The notes below the pieces were generated by a model. The model was not told the DNA's origin and made no database searches. It worked only from the letters and a program-made list of their open reading frames with translations. 64,000 nucleotides of DNA, taken from contig NZ_PRDM01000004.1 of the NCBI RefSeq assembly GCF_015182285.1, forward strand, positions 310,001 to 374,000, written 5' to 3'. Both the position numbers and the translations under genes were made by a program. The stretch's first letter is position 1, and the number at the start of each line of letters is the position of its first letter. Origin of the DNA: Flavobacterium hungaricum (GTDB lineage: Bacteria; Bacteroidota; Bacteroidia; Flavobacteriales; Flavobacteriaceae). Shown here piece after piece: positions 18,528 to 26,902 of this stretch.

Positions 18528-18701
18528 ATGGCAATTCTAAAACAAGCAAAAAACATTGTAATAAATGTACATTCGGATAGTACAGCAATCGTAAATAATA
18601 ATATGACTAAAACAGCTAAAAAGATTACGATGCGCTCAATACAAGGTAATTTAGAAATACATTCTATTAATAAAATAAATAAAAAAAGCAATGGCAATTA
18701 A
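18528..18701 (+). CDS. Small VgrG-associated protein, 57 aa
   Basis: ORF starting MAILKQAKNIVINVHSDS, basic and Asn/Lys-rich, 1 nt-scale spacing after vgrG and overlapping the start of the effector gene by 11 nt. Beta-strand-like alternation (KKITMRSIQGNLEIHS) resembles the VgrG beta-helix tail, so it may be a spike extension or adaptor. Not a recognised PAAR or DUF4280 protein. Confidence 0.45.
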   Translation: MAILKQAKNIVINVHSDSTAIVNNNMTKTAKKITMRSIQGNLEIHSINKINKKSNGN

Positions 18702-19896
18702 CTTTTATGATTATGTCAGCAAGTATGATTTTGTACCTTTTGCAGAATTACTTAATAGCGATGACTTTAAAGTACTTTCAAAAAGCAAAACAAGTCTTAT
18801 TTCCACAGCTTTAAAGGATTCATACAAAGAGCTTTCTGATACTAAAATAGAATTTACTCCAGAATCTCTCAAAAAAGAGAAAGTGATTTTAAAGTTTAAA
18901 CTTCAAAAGGCACATCAATATGCAAGTGATCCTGACGGCTATTTAAGATATAAACTAAGTACCATAAAGGGACATGCATTTGTTACCAACCATAACAAAC
19001 CAGAAGTAGAACATGATTTGGGAATAAAAAAATACGGTGATATTGTAGAGATTGTGTTTAGCAAAAACTTAATGGATACGGTACAGTTTATTGATTTCTA
19101 CTTTAAAGACAACTCAGAAGACTGGCTGGATCTTAAAGGCAGTATGCCTGATAAATGGGAACATTGCGGGAGGGTAAGTATTGGAGCAGGTTCTGCTTGC
19201 TATTGTAATCGAGATTTTACTGAAGAAGAAATAAAAAAAATTGTAAAAGAATTAAGAGATAATACATTTTACAATGAAAAGTCTATCAGTTATTATCATA
19301 GTGATAAATTATTTCATAGAAATTCTCAAACAAAGGAAGAATACAAAACCGAAGAACTTCCAATAAATGATAGAAGCTATAAAAAATTAACAGAAGTTTT
19401 AAATGCCGTTTTCAAAAAGCATCATATAGACAAATGTATTAATAAGGTAACTTTTTTGGCACAAATGTATATTGAGACTGCTTATTTCACAGCAACAATT
19501 GAATTGACTCATCAAAAAAAAGAATATGAACCTTACAGAGGAAGAGGTTTTATACAATTAACTCATAAAGGCAATCAAGATAAAAGGACATTAAATGCTG
19601 TTTCTTATTTAGGTTATAAATTATATTCAAATATAGATGTTATTACTACCCCAAGCAAAATATCAACTTCTTTAGAGATATCTGGTGATTCAGCAGGATG
19701 GTTTTGGGAAAAAGGAGTTAGGAAATTCGATGGAAGTGTAATTAATTTAAATACAAAATGTGGAAAAGAAGAAAGCGAATTTAGAGAAGTAACACGATTA
19801 ATCAAAGGTGCGGCAACAGAATTTGGAGAAAGAAAAGAAGCGTTTTATGCATTGCTGAAAATTTTTAATTATGAAGATTGTATTAACAAAAAATAG
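18691..19896 (+). CDS. Putative T6SS effector with GH19/lysozyme-like domain
   Basis: 401 aa, no signal peptide, as expected for cargo delivered by a spike. Residues about 245-385 resemble GH19 chitinase/endolysin folds: FLAQMYIETAYFTATIE gives the catalytic-glutamate region, and YRGRGFIQLTHKGN is a characteristic GH19 signature. It would cut peptidoglycan glycan strands in a target periplasm. The N-terminal 200 residues are a beta-rich region, perhaps for docking to VgrG. The next gene, a lipoprotein, overlaps its 3' end by 26 nt, the usual layout of effector and immunity. Confidence 0.75.
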   Translation: MAINFYDYVSKYDFVPFAELLNSDDFKVLSKSKTSLISTALKDSYKELSDTKIEFTPESLKKEKVILKFKLQKAHQYASDPDGYLRYKLSTIKGHAFVTNHNKPEVEHDLGIKKYGDIVEIVFSKNLMDTVQFIDFYFKDNSEDWLDLKGSMPDKWEHCGRVSIGAGSACYCNRDFTEEEIKKIVKELRDNTFYNEKSISYYHSDKLFHRNSQTKEEYKTEELPINDRSYKKLTEVLNAVFKKHHIDKCINKVTFLAQMYIETAYFTATIELTHQKKEYEPYRGRGFIQLTHKGNQDKRTLNAVSYLGYKLYSNIDVITTPSKISTSLEISGDSAGWFWEKGVRKFDGSVINLNTKCGKEESEFREVTRLIKGAATEFGERKEAFYALLKIFNYEDCINKK

Positions 19897-20467
19897 TTTA
19901 ATTCTATTGACAGTATGCTCAGTTATTTTATGCTGTAAAAATAGAACTGAGAAACTTCAACAAAATAAGGTTTATAAATCAGTTATATCTAAAAAGATTG
20001 AAAAAGTATTTATTGACTCATTGAATACATTAGAGCATAAAATAATTTTAAACAAAGTTTACATAGAACGTAAACTGATTTATGAGATAGAAATCTTTAA
20101 TTCTGAAAAAATAGTAAATGCTTTTAAAATACCATATCATTTTATATCTGAAAATGATACACTGCAGGCAGATGAATTAAGATTAAGCAAAAACACTGTA
20201 AATAATAATCATATTAAAGTAAAAATTGAAAATGGATTTATTATTGAATTTTGGCAGTCAGAAACATTATTTCAATATTTAGTCTATTTTGAAAAAGAAG
20301 ATCTGTATTTACGGAGAATAAAAAGAATAAGTGAAGAAAATGCTTATAGTAAAAAGATTAAAATTTGTGAAGTGGCTCTAAATGAAAATCTGCATAAACT
20401 ATCTGCTACAAAAATTGATTCCATTATTAATAATTTCGATAATATTAAAAACATAAACTGCAATTAA
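19871..20467 (+). CDS. Lipoprotein, probable immunity partner
   Basis: 198 aa. Signal segment NSLILLTVCSVILCC ends at a lipobox-like Cys, so it should be anchored in a membrane facing the periplasm, where a peptidoglycan hydrolase would act. No known domain recognised. The 26-nt overlap with the effector gene implies coupled translation and supports an immunity role; this is inference from layout. Confidence 0.6.
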   Translation: MKIVLTKNSLILLTVCSVILCCKNRTEKLQQNKVYKSVISKKIEKVFIDSLNTLEHKIILNKVYIERKLIYEIEIFNSEKIVNAFKIPYHFISENDTLQADELRLSKNTVNNNHIKVKIENGFIIEFWQSETLFQYLVYFEKEDLYLRRIKRISEENAYSKKIKICEVALNENLHKLSATKIDSIINNFDNIKNINCN

Positions 20468-20523
20468 TTCAAAAAACAAACATCTAAAAAAAATCAGATA
20501 GGGTAAAAATTATAAAGTTAAGT

Positions 20524-21068
20524 GATGAAACAAATTATATCAATAGTATTACTAACATTTTCTTCATCTCAAAAACAAACTTCAAATAATTACAATTCTT
20601 TTTTTATTGAAGATACTGTTAAAAAACAACACTAAGGAATCAAATAAAAGCAGGTTGACTGATAGTATTTTCTATCAAAAAAATCTAGACATAATTAATT
20701 TTATAACATCTGACTATGATAAAAATGGAATCAACGATACTGTATGCTTATCTTCTAAAAATTCTATCGTTAAGTTTTCAATCATTCTAAATGGAAAAAA
20801 TGTAATTGAAACAACGAAACTTTTGATTCCAATGGCTGATATTGAAAGTGAGAGAAAGCATAATTTTTTCCTATTTGGAAATAAATCCGATACGATATCT
20901 CTAATTCAGGAATATGGAGCGACTAGAGATGCAATGTCTTGTATAATTTACTTCGATAAATTTCAAAAAGAATTTATCGCCAAATATATTATTTACAAAT
21001 ACACAAACAATAAAACTGGGCATATGATAGAAGATACTATAATAAAAGACAAGCCTATTAAAAGGTAA
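20524..21068 (+). pseudogene. Exported protein gene with apparent frameshift
   Basis: ATG at 20524 opens MKQIISIVLLTFSSSQKQTS, a signal-peptide-like start, which stops after 36 codons just past the run AAAAAA (20619 region). The other frame continues from there to 21068 with NNTKESNKSRLTDSIFYQK and a coherent 150-residue protein (FITSDYDKNGINDTV). One base in the A-run would join them into an exported protein of about 180 aa. Function unknown; position suggests another immunity-type gene. Confidence 0.5.
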
Positions 21069-21180
21069 ATATGCCTACATATTTTAAATTGTAAAAGGTG
21101 AAAAATAAGATATCCGAAAAAAGTGATGAGTTAGTAAAAAAAACTAAGGATATCTTTGATAAAATCAAATATTAAATGTC

Positions 21181-21483
21181 ATGAAATTATTTTGGAGAGT
21201 TAATTTGTACATGAGTGTTATAACTTTTGTCTTGTTTTTGTTATACTATTTTGTTGTTAAGTTCTCATGTTTTACTCCATCTGTTAACAACACTGTAATA
21301 TCAATCACATTCGTATTTTTTATTTATGGTGCATTTTTAGAGATTATTCAAATTCCGATATGTATTCTAGCTTTATTTTTTAAATATAGACCTCCAAAAA
21401 TTTGGTTTATTTTTATATCTATGATTTTATTTTTTATTATTAAGATTGCTTTTTTTATTTATTTACTAGGAGCTGGGGTATGA
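21181..21483 (+). CDS. Small membrane protein, about three TM segments
   Basis: 100 aa, very hydrophobic: predicted helices at about residues 10-30 (YMSVITFVLFLLYYFVV), 42-68 and 74-97. Not recognised. In the array of small genes downstream of the T6SS effector, so an inner-membrane immunity-like role is possible but unsupported by motif. Confidence 0.5.
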   Translation: MKLFWRVNLYMSVITFVLFLLYYFVVKFSCFTPSVNNTVISITFVFFIYGAFLEIIQIPICILALFFKYRPPKIWFIFISMILFFIIKIAFFIYLLGAGV

Positions 21484-21496
21484 ATTAAGAAATTTC

Positions 21497-21697
21497 ATGA
21501 TATCATCCTACAATGATGTTTTCAAACCTCCATTATTTTTTGGTATTGGCTCAGATCAATATTGGTCTGCAGGTATAAATATGCAGGCACTTTTACCAGG
21601 GCAAATTAAACTTGTCTACGCAGTAGACATGCATTATGGTAAGTCGAATCATCTTTTGCCGTACTTGGGTTATTATGGTTATCAAAACTTAAAATAA
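21497..21697 (+). pseudogene. Toxin-tail remnant (66 codons)
   Basis: Frame beginning ISSYNDVFKPPLFFGIGSDQ and ending NLK-stop directly against the ATG of the next lipoprotein gene (TAA 21695-21697, ATG 21698). It lacks a plausible N-terminus and looks like the C-terminal part of a polymorphic toxin or effector left in front of its immunity gene. Confidence 0.4.
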
Positions 21698-22021
21698 ATG
21701 AAGAATAAAACATGTCATATTGGAATAATTTTATTCATTATAATATTATTTTCAAACTGTACGAAGCAACATGGATATATTAAAGATATAGAAACTAATT
21801 TACCTATTCAAGGTGTATTATTGACCGATTGTATAGATAAACAAAACTACACTACTACTGATGAAAATGGGATGTTTTCTTTTATAAATTGTAACGATTT
21901 ATCAATTTCTAAAAAATTTTATAAATCAGATACTCTCAAAAAACACGGTTGCAAGCCCTCTGGAAAATGCTTCAATGGACATGTGTTTTATATGACACCT
22001 AATAAATCCGAAGTTCGATAA
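21698..22021 (+). CDS. Small lipoprotein A (carboxypeptidase-regulatory-like)
   Basis: 107 aa. Signal IGIILFIIILFSNC gives a lipobox Cys, then GYIKDIETNLPIQGVLLTDC, a pattern of CarboxypepD_reg-like beta domains. Paralogous with the lipoproteins at 22174 and 23443 (shared GY[IV]...P[IL]..[VI], then a Thr/Asp-Glu-x-Gly-x-Phe block). Probably periplasmic immunity-type protein. Confidence 0.6.
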   Translation: MKNKTCHIGIILFIIILFSNCTKQHGYIKDIETNLPIQGVLLTDCIDKQNYTTTDENGMFSFINCNDLSISKKFYKSDTLKKHGCKPSGKCFNGHVFYMTPNKSEVR

Positions 22022-22177
22022 ATAGATTTGCTATTTATTCAAAGAAATTATTCCGACTACCCAGATTTCCCTGAAGCATCAGAATTAACTTGGTTACACA
22101 CCCGCGACTATTCTAATATGGCATCAGAATATGATGTTCTAGCACTTATTTGGCTAAACAAAATAGAAACAAAATGA
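22022..22177 (+). pseudogene. Toxin-tail remnant ending IWLNKIETK
   Basis: Open frame with no start that reads NYSDYPDFPEASELTWLHTR and ends ...LIWLNKIETK-stop; its TGA overlaps the ATG of the next lipoprotein (ATGA at 22174-22177). A second remnant at 23260-23445 ends FIWLTKIEIK with the same overlap, so both seem to descend from one effector family. Confidence 0.5.
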
Positions 22178-22497
22178 AAAATTTTATTTACTTATTTGCT
22201 TATTTAATTATCTGTACATCTTGTAGCGAGCAGAGTTATTACGGATATGTTTATGATCTGAACAAGAATATTCCTTTGCAAAATGTCAAAGTATGTGATT
22301 ATGAAAATAATAAAATCACATATACTGATGAAACAGGATATTTTAAACTATTATATAAGAAAAAAACTCCATCTAAGTTACTATTTGTTTGTGAACGTTA
22401 TACAATAGATACCATTCCTGCTTATGGCTGCAGTCATTATGGAGAAACATCTAATGAGTGCTTTAAGGGACAAAGGATTTATCTTAATAGAAAATAA
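22174..22497 (+). CDS. Small lipoprotein B (paralogue of A)
   Basis: Start chosen at ATG 22174, giving MKNFIYLFAYLIICTSC with a lipobox; an upstream in-frame ATG would spoil the signal peptide. About 107 aa, GYVYDLNKNIPLQNVKVCDY resembles the CarboxypepD_reg-like unit of the neighbours at 21698 and 23443. Translationally coupled by ATGA to a toxin-tail remnant. Confidence 0.6.
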   Translation: MKNFIYLFAYLIICTSCSEQSYYGYVYDLNKNIPLQNVKVCDYENNKITYTDETGYFKLLYKKKTPSKLLFVCERYTIDTIPAYGCSHYGETSNECFKGQRIYLNRK

Positions 22498-22500
22498 AAA

Positions 22501-23259
22501 ATGACAAAAAAAGCACTTCTATTTTTACTTTTCACTTCTATAGTCGCTTGTACTTCTACAAGAGAAAAAAAAGAAGCCTCAAATAAAATTCGAAAAGAAT
22601 ATGTTGATTTTGTGGTTTCAAGAGGTTTAGACACATTAAAAACAAAGCATTATCATGATTTTGTTGAATTTAAAGAAGAACAAAAGAGAAAAGAATTAAT
22701 TAACAATCCCTATTTAAAACTAAATCATGTCTATACTTTTCATCATTATACTAGAGGACAAGAAGTTGGAACTTTTATTGAAAAACCTAAAGAATTTATA
22801 ACTTTTGTTATCTATTCTGTTGAAGGAACTTTTTGTTTAAGTAGTTCTGAATTAGGCGGAGAATATTTAAGCTTTTCTGAAAATGGCATCATTAAAATAA
22901 AAAAACCTATTCTGATTGAATATTTTGGAAATTTTGAATTGACAGATAATTTTCTAAAAACAAGAAAAAGGAATAAGACTCCTTACAAAGAATGGTATGA
23001 TTACTTAAATGGAACTATAAAAAATGACACCATTTTTTTTACTGAAAAGTTTGTAGGACAAAAATATGAATTTAAAAAGAAGTGGACTTCTAAAACTCGA
23101 AAGGCAAATCTAACTGAAATATATCAGCCAAATTTAAGTGTTACAAAATATATAAATAAATCTGGAATTGTCTCTTTTACTGTTACTGGAGAACTTAATT
23201 CAAAAAGAAATTTAGAAGAAGAAAAAGTACTAGAGCTTATGGATAAAGTTAAGTATTGA
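22501..23259 (+). CDS. Lipoprotein, 252 aa, function unknown
   Basis: Signal MTKKALLFLLFTSIVAC with lipobox Cys 17. Body is beta-rich, Lys-rich, with no recognised domain. 3 nt after lipoprotein B. Expected in the periplasmic face of a membrane; an immunity role is only suggested by the neighbourhood. Confidence 0.55.
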   Translation: MTKKALLFLLFTSIVACTSTREKKEASNKIRKEYVDFVVSRGLDTLKTKHYHDFVEFKEEQKRKELINNPYLKLNHVYTFHHYTRGQEVGTFIEKPKEFITFVIYSVEGTFCLSSSELGGEYLSFSENGIIKIKKPILIEYFGNFELTDNFLKTRKRNKTPYKEWYDYLNGTIKNDTIFFTEKFVGQKYEFKKKWTSKTRKANLTEIYQPNLSVTKYINKSGIVSFTVTGELNSKRNLEEEKVLELMDKVKY

Positions 23260-23445
23260 AGCACACATAGTTCAAGTCATACACAATTCTGGGAAAAAGT
23301 TGAGAAAGGTTTAAAAGGACTTTTTAGTTCAGGTAAAAGCGCAGGATATAAAAAGAAATAATTATGAAAAATTCTCAAAAAATGACCTTAGTCAGCGTAT
23401 TAATATATCAGGGTTCATATGGTTGACTAAAATTGAAATAAAATG
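23260..23445 (+). pseudogene. Toxin-tail remnants, second ending FIWLTKIEIK
   Basis: Two short open stretches without starts: one reads THSSSSHTQFWEKVEKGLKG and stops at 23361, the other, in a different frame, ends ...SGFIWLTKIEIK with TGA overlapping the ATG of the next lipoprotein at 23443. The end matches the remnant at 22022-22177. Confidence 0.45.
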
Positions 23446-23790
23446 AAAAAAACATTAATATTTTTTTTTACAATGGTGAGTTGTAAAACTTCTGTCAAAA
23501 ATTACGAGGGATATATTTATGAATACAATACAAAAAAACCATTGTCAAATATTGAAATATGTATTGAAGATTTGAAATGTGTGAAAACAAATAAAAAAGG
23601 TTTCTTTAAGACTGATTTTATTAATTCATCGCTATCACGTTATATATATTTATATGCAAATGGAGAATTAATAGATTCTATAGAAACTATTAGAGGTTCT
23701 GGTGGAGAAAAAATAAATTTTTATTTTATAAATGGAAGAAAAGATACATCCTTTATAGATATGGAGCAAAAAAAAATAATTAGACAGTAA
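23443..23790 (+). CDS. Small lipoprotein C (paralogue of A and B)
   Basis: 115 aa, MKKTLIFFFTMVSC lipobox, then GYIYEYNTKKPLSNIEICIE, the CarboxypepD_reg-like repeat seen in lipoproteins A and B. Overlaps the end of a toxin-tail remnant. Probable orphan immunity-type gene. Confidence 0.6.
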   Translation: MKKTLIFFFTMVSCKTSVKNYEGYIYEYNTKKPLSNIEICIEDLKCVKTNKKGFFKTDFINSSLSRYIYLYANGELIDSIETIRGSGGEKINFYFINGRKDTSFIDMEQKKIIRQ

Positions 23791-23827
23791 GTAGATTTCC
23801 TTCAAGATTTGCCATAATAAACCAGAT

Positions 23828-24211
23828 TTAATGGCAAAAAACAAAAATTACAGCGATAAAAAGACGAGAACAAAAAGAAGCCTCAAGCATCAAATTATCC
23901 AAATAGTCTTCCCATGATTCGTAATAAATACTATCATTTAACTTAATAACTTTATGTTTGTTTTGAAGGTAAACTTTTTGCTCAGCGCCAGAAGAAATAA
24001 AAGCGTTGATATTAATTGACGTGATCCAAAAACTATTACGATCACAAAACTCTTTTATTAACGCTGTTTCTTCACCTTTGATTTGCTTGCCTGACTCAAA
24101 CGTTCTGCTTGGGCTCTTGCTTTTTCTAAGGTAACGGGAGATTGTTTGGATAGTATCTCCATGCCCAACTTGGCTCTTTCCTGAAATGATATTTTGTAGT
24201 TCATTTTTCAT
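23828..24211 (-). pseudogene. Truncated polyvalent-protein-kinase-like gene
   Basis: Start at ATG 24211 (MKNELQNIISGKSQ). The segment AEQKVYLQNKHKVIKLNDSI followed by YYESWEDYLDNLMLEA is characteristic of the putative polyvalent protein kinase domain found on Bacteroidota mobile elements. The frame then diverges and ends within 20 residues (SRLFIAVIFVFCH), so the C-terminal half is missing; a deletion or rearrangement at the edge of the T6SS array is likely. Confidence 0.55.
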
Positions 24212-24245
24212 GAAATTAAAGTTCAAAGATAAGGATTATTTAGCT

Positions 24246-24284
24246 CAAAAAAACACCCTGCAAAGTTGACATTTGCAGGGTTTT
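24246..24284 (-). terminator. Terminator
   Basis: ACCCTGCAAA / TTTGCAGGGT hairpin with T-run on the minus strand, right after the gene at 24290-24568. A degraded copy lies at 16351-16397. Confidence 0.7.
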
Positions 24285-24289
24285 GGTTA

Positions 24290-24568
24290 TTATTGATGGG
24301 CTTTCAAACTAGCACAGGCTTTATAAATTTGTTTCTCTGAAAACGGGGCCAAAGTTTCTGCCAGATTTCTGCTGGTTCTTAAACAGCTGAGCATTTTTTG
24401 CCTTAAACGGATGTCGTCGCCAAATTCGGTATGCATGAGGAGCTCGAAGATTTCCAGCAAATATTGGGGTTGGTCTTTGTAATCTCCGTCAAACAATTCG
24501 TCTGAAAGGAAATTAATTACGGATGGCACTACATCTCGATGTGTTGTTTTTTTATTTTCTTCTTGCAT
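24290..24568 (-). CDS. Small hypothetical protein, 92 aa
   Basis: Start at ATG 24568 (MQEENKKTTHRDVVPSVINF) preferred over an upstream one that would fall in the inverted repeat. Acidic, helical, no membrane segment. Not recognised. Followed by a good terminator. Confidence 0.5.
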   Translation of the reverse strand: MQEENKKTTHRDVVPSVINFLSDELFDGDYKDQPQYLLEIFELLMHTEFGDDIRLRQKMLSCLRTSRNLAETLAPFSEKQIYKACASLKAHQ

Positions 24569-24592
24569 GTCTGAAAATATTATGTACACGAA

Positions 24593-24672
24593 ACCCACGA
24601 TCGGTTGTGCAAAAACACTCCAAGGAATGAGACTAGGGCTATCACTAGCACCTACAACGTAACGTGGGTTCG
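24593..24672. repeat. Imperfect inverted repeat
   Basis: Arms around CGAAACCCACG and CGTGGGTTCG, each extended by GGTTGTG / TACAACG, enclose about 40 nt. Could be a leader hairpin of the 92-aa gene or a relic element; no transposase nearby. Confidence 0.45.
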
Positions 24673-24829
24673 CTATATTAAACTTAAAAGTTTATTAAGG
24701 ATTTCTCCTTGGTATGATGTTTTTGCTTTGCAAAGATATAACTTTTTAAAATAAATAGATGTATTTACTTACAAATTATAATCATTCTAAAAGCATACTT
24801 AAATGTACAAAAATCTGAGAGAAATGATA

Positions 24830-25888
24830 TTAACTGTATAATTCTTCTCTAATTTTTATCAAGGTCTGAATCGCTTTTGCTTCGTCTGGTCTTTCGGGCA
24901 AAGTCGAAGTTTGATAATGACTTTCTATCGAAGCGATAAGATTATCGGCCATTTCGAGTAAATCGTCGTATGCTCTGTTTCCCGCTTTTATGTCCAACAA
25001 TTCTTCGCGGTTAGGAACCCGGATGTTTAATTTTCCTGTCGAAAGAATCTGTTCTGCTGTTTGCAAAAGCCTGATGGTGTGCATCATGTTTTTGCTGTCG
25101 TAGTTTTTTCCGTGCTGCTGGTTGGTATTGTAGCGGTCTTCGTTGCGTTTCTCGATCCAGCTCCAATATTCGGTGTATTCTTTGCAATATTTAGAATAAC
25201 CGTCTTGATTGAAAGACAAATAACCGATCCATTTTTCGTTTTTCGGAATCGACGAAAGCGAAACTTCATTGGAGGTTTCTTTCTGGATAATGCCTTTATA
25301 ACCTAAACTCTTTTCAGGATCGTAAAACATCGCAAACATTCCTTTTGAATTCGGCAGATCGACCAAACCAATTTGTTCTTGTTTGAAATTATTTGCTGCC
25401 AAAAACTCTAAAACCGAAACCGTTTTATAATCTTCGAGAACATAACAAAAATCCAAAAGACTTTTCTTTTCTTTCGGCAGCGGATTCACGATTTTCTTGT
25501 TTAAACCCCTCGCCTTTTTGATCTGCGTAACGGCATAACCGGCAAAAGAATCTTTGCAGAGTTTAGACAAAAAATCTTCGATTCGCAGCTTTTTCATTAA
25601 CGGATGTTGGTACAAAATACAATCTTCCGGCGAGGCCAGAATCTCCAATATATTGGGATTATTTTTAATCAACAATTCTACAAAACGGCCAATTTCGTAA
25701 TACACCTCATCATTGGTTTCATTCGCTACTTGCGGGATATAATCTAACCCAAAAAATTTGTCTTTCGGAAGATAATAAACCCCCTTTATATCGGTATCTG
25801 ATGTTGGTGTATTCAACCCAAAAGACCGACTTCCCGAAATTGCTTCAAAAAGGATTAGGTTTTGGGATTTTAGGTCTTGGATGGTCAT
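24830..25888 (-). CDS. RlaP-type nucleotidyltransferase
   Basis: 352 aa member of the RNA repair pathway DNA polymerase beta family (PF10127-like). Catalytic pattern: ISGSRSFGLNTPTSDTDIKG near residues 17-36, with the GS loop and DxD metal ligands; a LLIKNNPNILEILASPEDC block and a QIKKARGLNKK helix follow, typical of the family. Expected to transfer nucleotides to RNA ends or to a small molecule; the family is found in RNA-repair operons. A second RlaP-like gene is at 29816. A 70-bp copy of this gene's 5' end survives at 26573-26642. Confidence 0.82.
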   Translation of the reverse strand: MTIQDLKSQNLILFEAISGSRSFGLNTPTSDTDIKGVYYLPKDKFFGLDYIPQVANETNDEVYYEIGRFVELLIKNNPNILEILASPEDCILYQHPLMKKLRIEDFLSKLCKDSFAGYAVTQIKKARGLNKKIVNPLPKEKKSLLDFCYVLEDYKTVSVLEFLAANNFKQEQIGLVDLPNSKGMFAMFYDPEKSLGYKGIIQKETSNEVSLSSIPKNEKWIGYLSFNQDGYSKYCKEYTEYWSWIEKRNEDRYNTNQQHGKNYDSKNMMHTIRLLQTAEQILSTGKLNIRVPNREELLDIKAGNRAYDDLLEMADNLIASIESHYQTSTLPERPDEAKAIQTLIKIREELYS

Positions 25889-25947
25889 TTTTTATTTGTG
25901 GTAATTATTTATGCTAGGAGATAATTTTTGAATAATTGCATTATATT

Positions 25948-26517
25948 CTATTCAGGCAAACTTAAAATATAAAGAATAGATTTAGGCAAATCATCATAGG
26001 TTTTTAAAACAACATAATACCATTTATTTTCAGGAATATCAACTTGAAAGAGATCGTTCTTTTTATGATTTTTAACTGCATCTTCAAATGTTTTATGCAT
26101 CACTCCTTCATTAAACCATCCTAAATCACCTTTATTACTATTACCGTCCATGTTGTAAACAGCCACTAATTCTGCAAATGACTTGCCTTTTTTGTACAAT
26201 TTGATAATCTCTTCTCTTTTTTTATTAATCTGATTAATAGTCAATTTACTGCCGTCTAGGTAAATATAACTAACTCTCATCGAAATAACAGATTCCGTTT
26301 TTACAATTCTATCTTGATCTATAAGATCTTTTTGAAGAAATCTGTTTTTATAATAATCCAGACTGTCATTACTAATTTCTAAAGTTGTAATTGCAGCTTT
26401 TGGATTCGATTTAATAAAATTCTCAGCTTCTTCAAGAGAATTAATTTGTCTAAAGTTTTGTGAAGAAACTACAGTTAAACAAAAAAAGTTAAGTGCTAGT
26501 AATAGGTATTTAAACAT
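25948..26517 (-). CDS. Exported parvulin-like (PpiC-type) protein
   Basis: 189 aa with signal peptide MFKYLLLALNFFCLTVVSSQ. Residues about 110-165 match the rotamase core: FAELVAVYNMDGNSNKGDLG, WFNEGVMHKTFEDAV, then KKNDLFQVDIPENKWYYVV. Predicted periplasmic peptidyl-prolyl isomerase. It lies between the RlaP gene and the fragment of an RlaP duplicate, so it may have come in with the event that split the duplicate. Confidence 0.7.
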   Translation of the reverse strand: MFKYLLLALNFFCLTVVSSQNFRQINSLEEAENFIKSNPKAAITTLEISNDSLDYYKNRFLQKDLIDQDRIVKTESVISMRVSYIYLDGSKLTINQINKKREEIIKLYKKGKSFAELVAVYNMDGNSNKGDLGWFNEGVMHKTFEDAVKNHKKNDLFQVDIPENKWYYVVLKTYDDLPKSILYILSLPE

Positions 26518-26572
26518 TATAAAATGGTTGTTTTAAAATTTATTGAGTTTTACGAATTTTGGGTTTAGGCTG

Positions 26573-26642
26573 AAAAAGATTTACTTGCGGAAATGGCTTC
26601 AGAAAGGATTAGCTTTTGGGATTTAAGGTCTTGGATGGTCAT
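26573..26642 (-). pseudogene. 5' fragment of a duplicated RlaP gene
   Basis: Minus-strand ATG at 26640-26642 starts MTIQDLKSQKLILSEAIS, nearly identical to the start of the gene ending at 25888 (MTIQDLKSQNLILFEAIS). DNA similarity runs about 70 bp, including the sequence upstream of both starts for a few bases, then is lost. It is a remnant of a gene duplication or of recombination at this locus. Confidence 0.8.
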
Positions 26643-26876
26643 TTTTTATTTTTATAAAACTTTTTCATTACAAAGGTTTACATAAGATTTAATATTTGGA
26701 AAATATTAAACTGAATACTAAAAAAAATATTACGAAATATGCGAAAAAAGTGTTTTTGTTATGTTTTTACTCCTCAAATATTACGATAACATCACAAATC
26801 TGATCTTTCTCTTTTTTTTCTAAATTTAATATAATATTTATTTTAAGAAGATTTTTTTTAATTAATTGTAAAAATG

Positions 26877-26884
26877 TATTTTTG
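26877..26884 (+). promoter_or_regulatory. Promoter -7 box TATTTTTG for the SIR2 gene
   Basis: TATTTTTG fits TAnnTTTG, 18 nt before the ATG at 26903; no clear -33 box. The 260-bp gap upstream (26643-26902) is AT-rich and otherwise empty. Confidence 0.4.
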
Positions 26885-26902
26885 ACTTCTAACTACTAAA
26901 TT

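Noticed and set aside
16717..24211. Prophage
   Set aside because: Only a spike gene and effector-type cargo are present; no capsid, terminase, tail tube or integrase. T6SS module is the better reading.
24593..24672. Miniature transposable element
   Set aside because: Arms are imperfect, no target-site duplication was seen and no second copy occurs in the window.
25061..25306. Plus-strand reading frame opposite the RlaP gene
   Set aside because: Mirror frame of a well-supported gene with no motif or promoter of its own.
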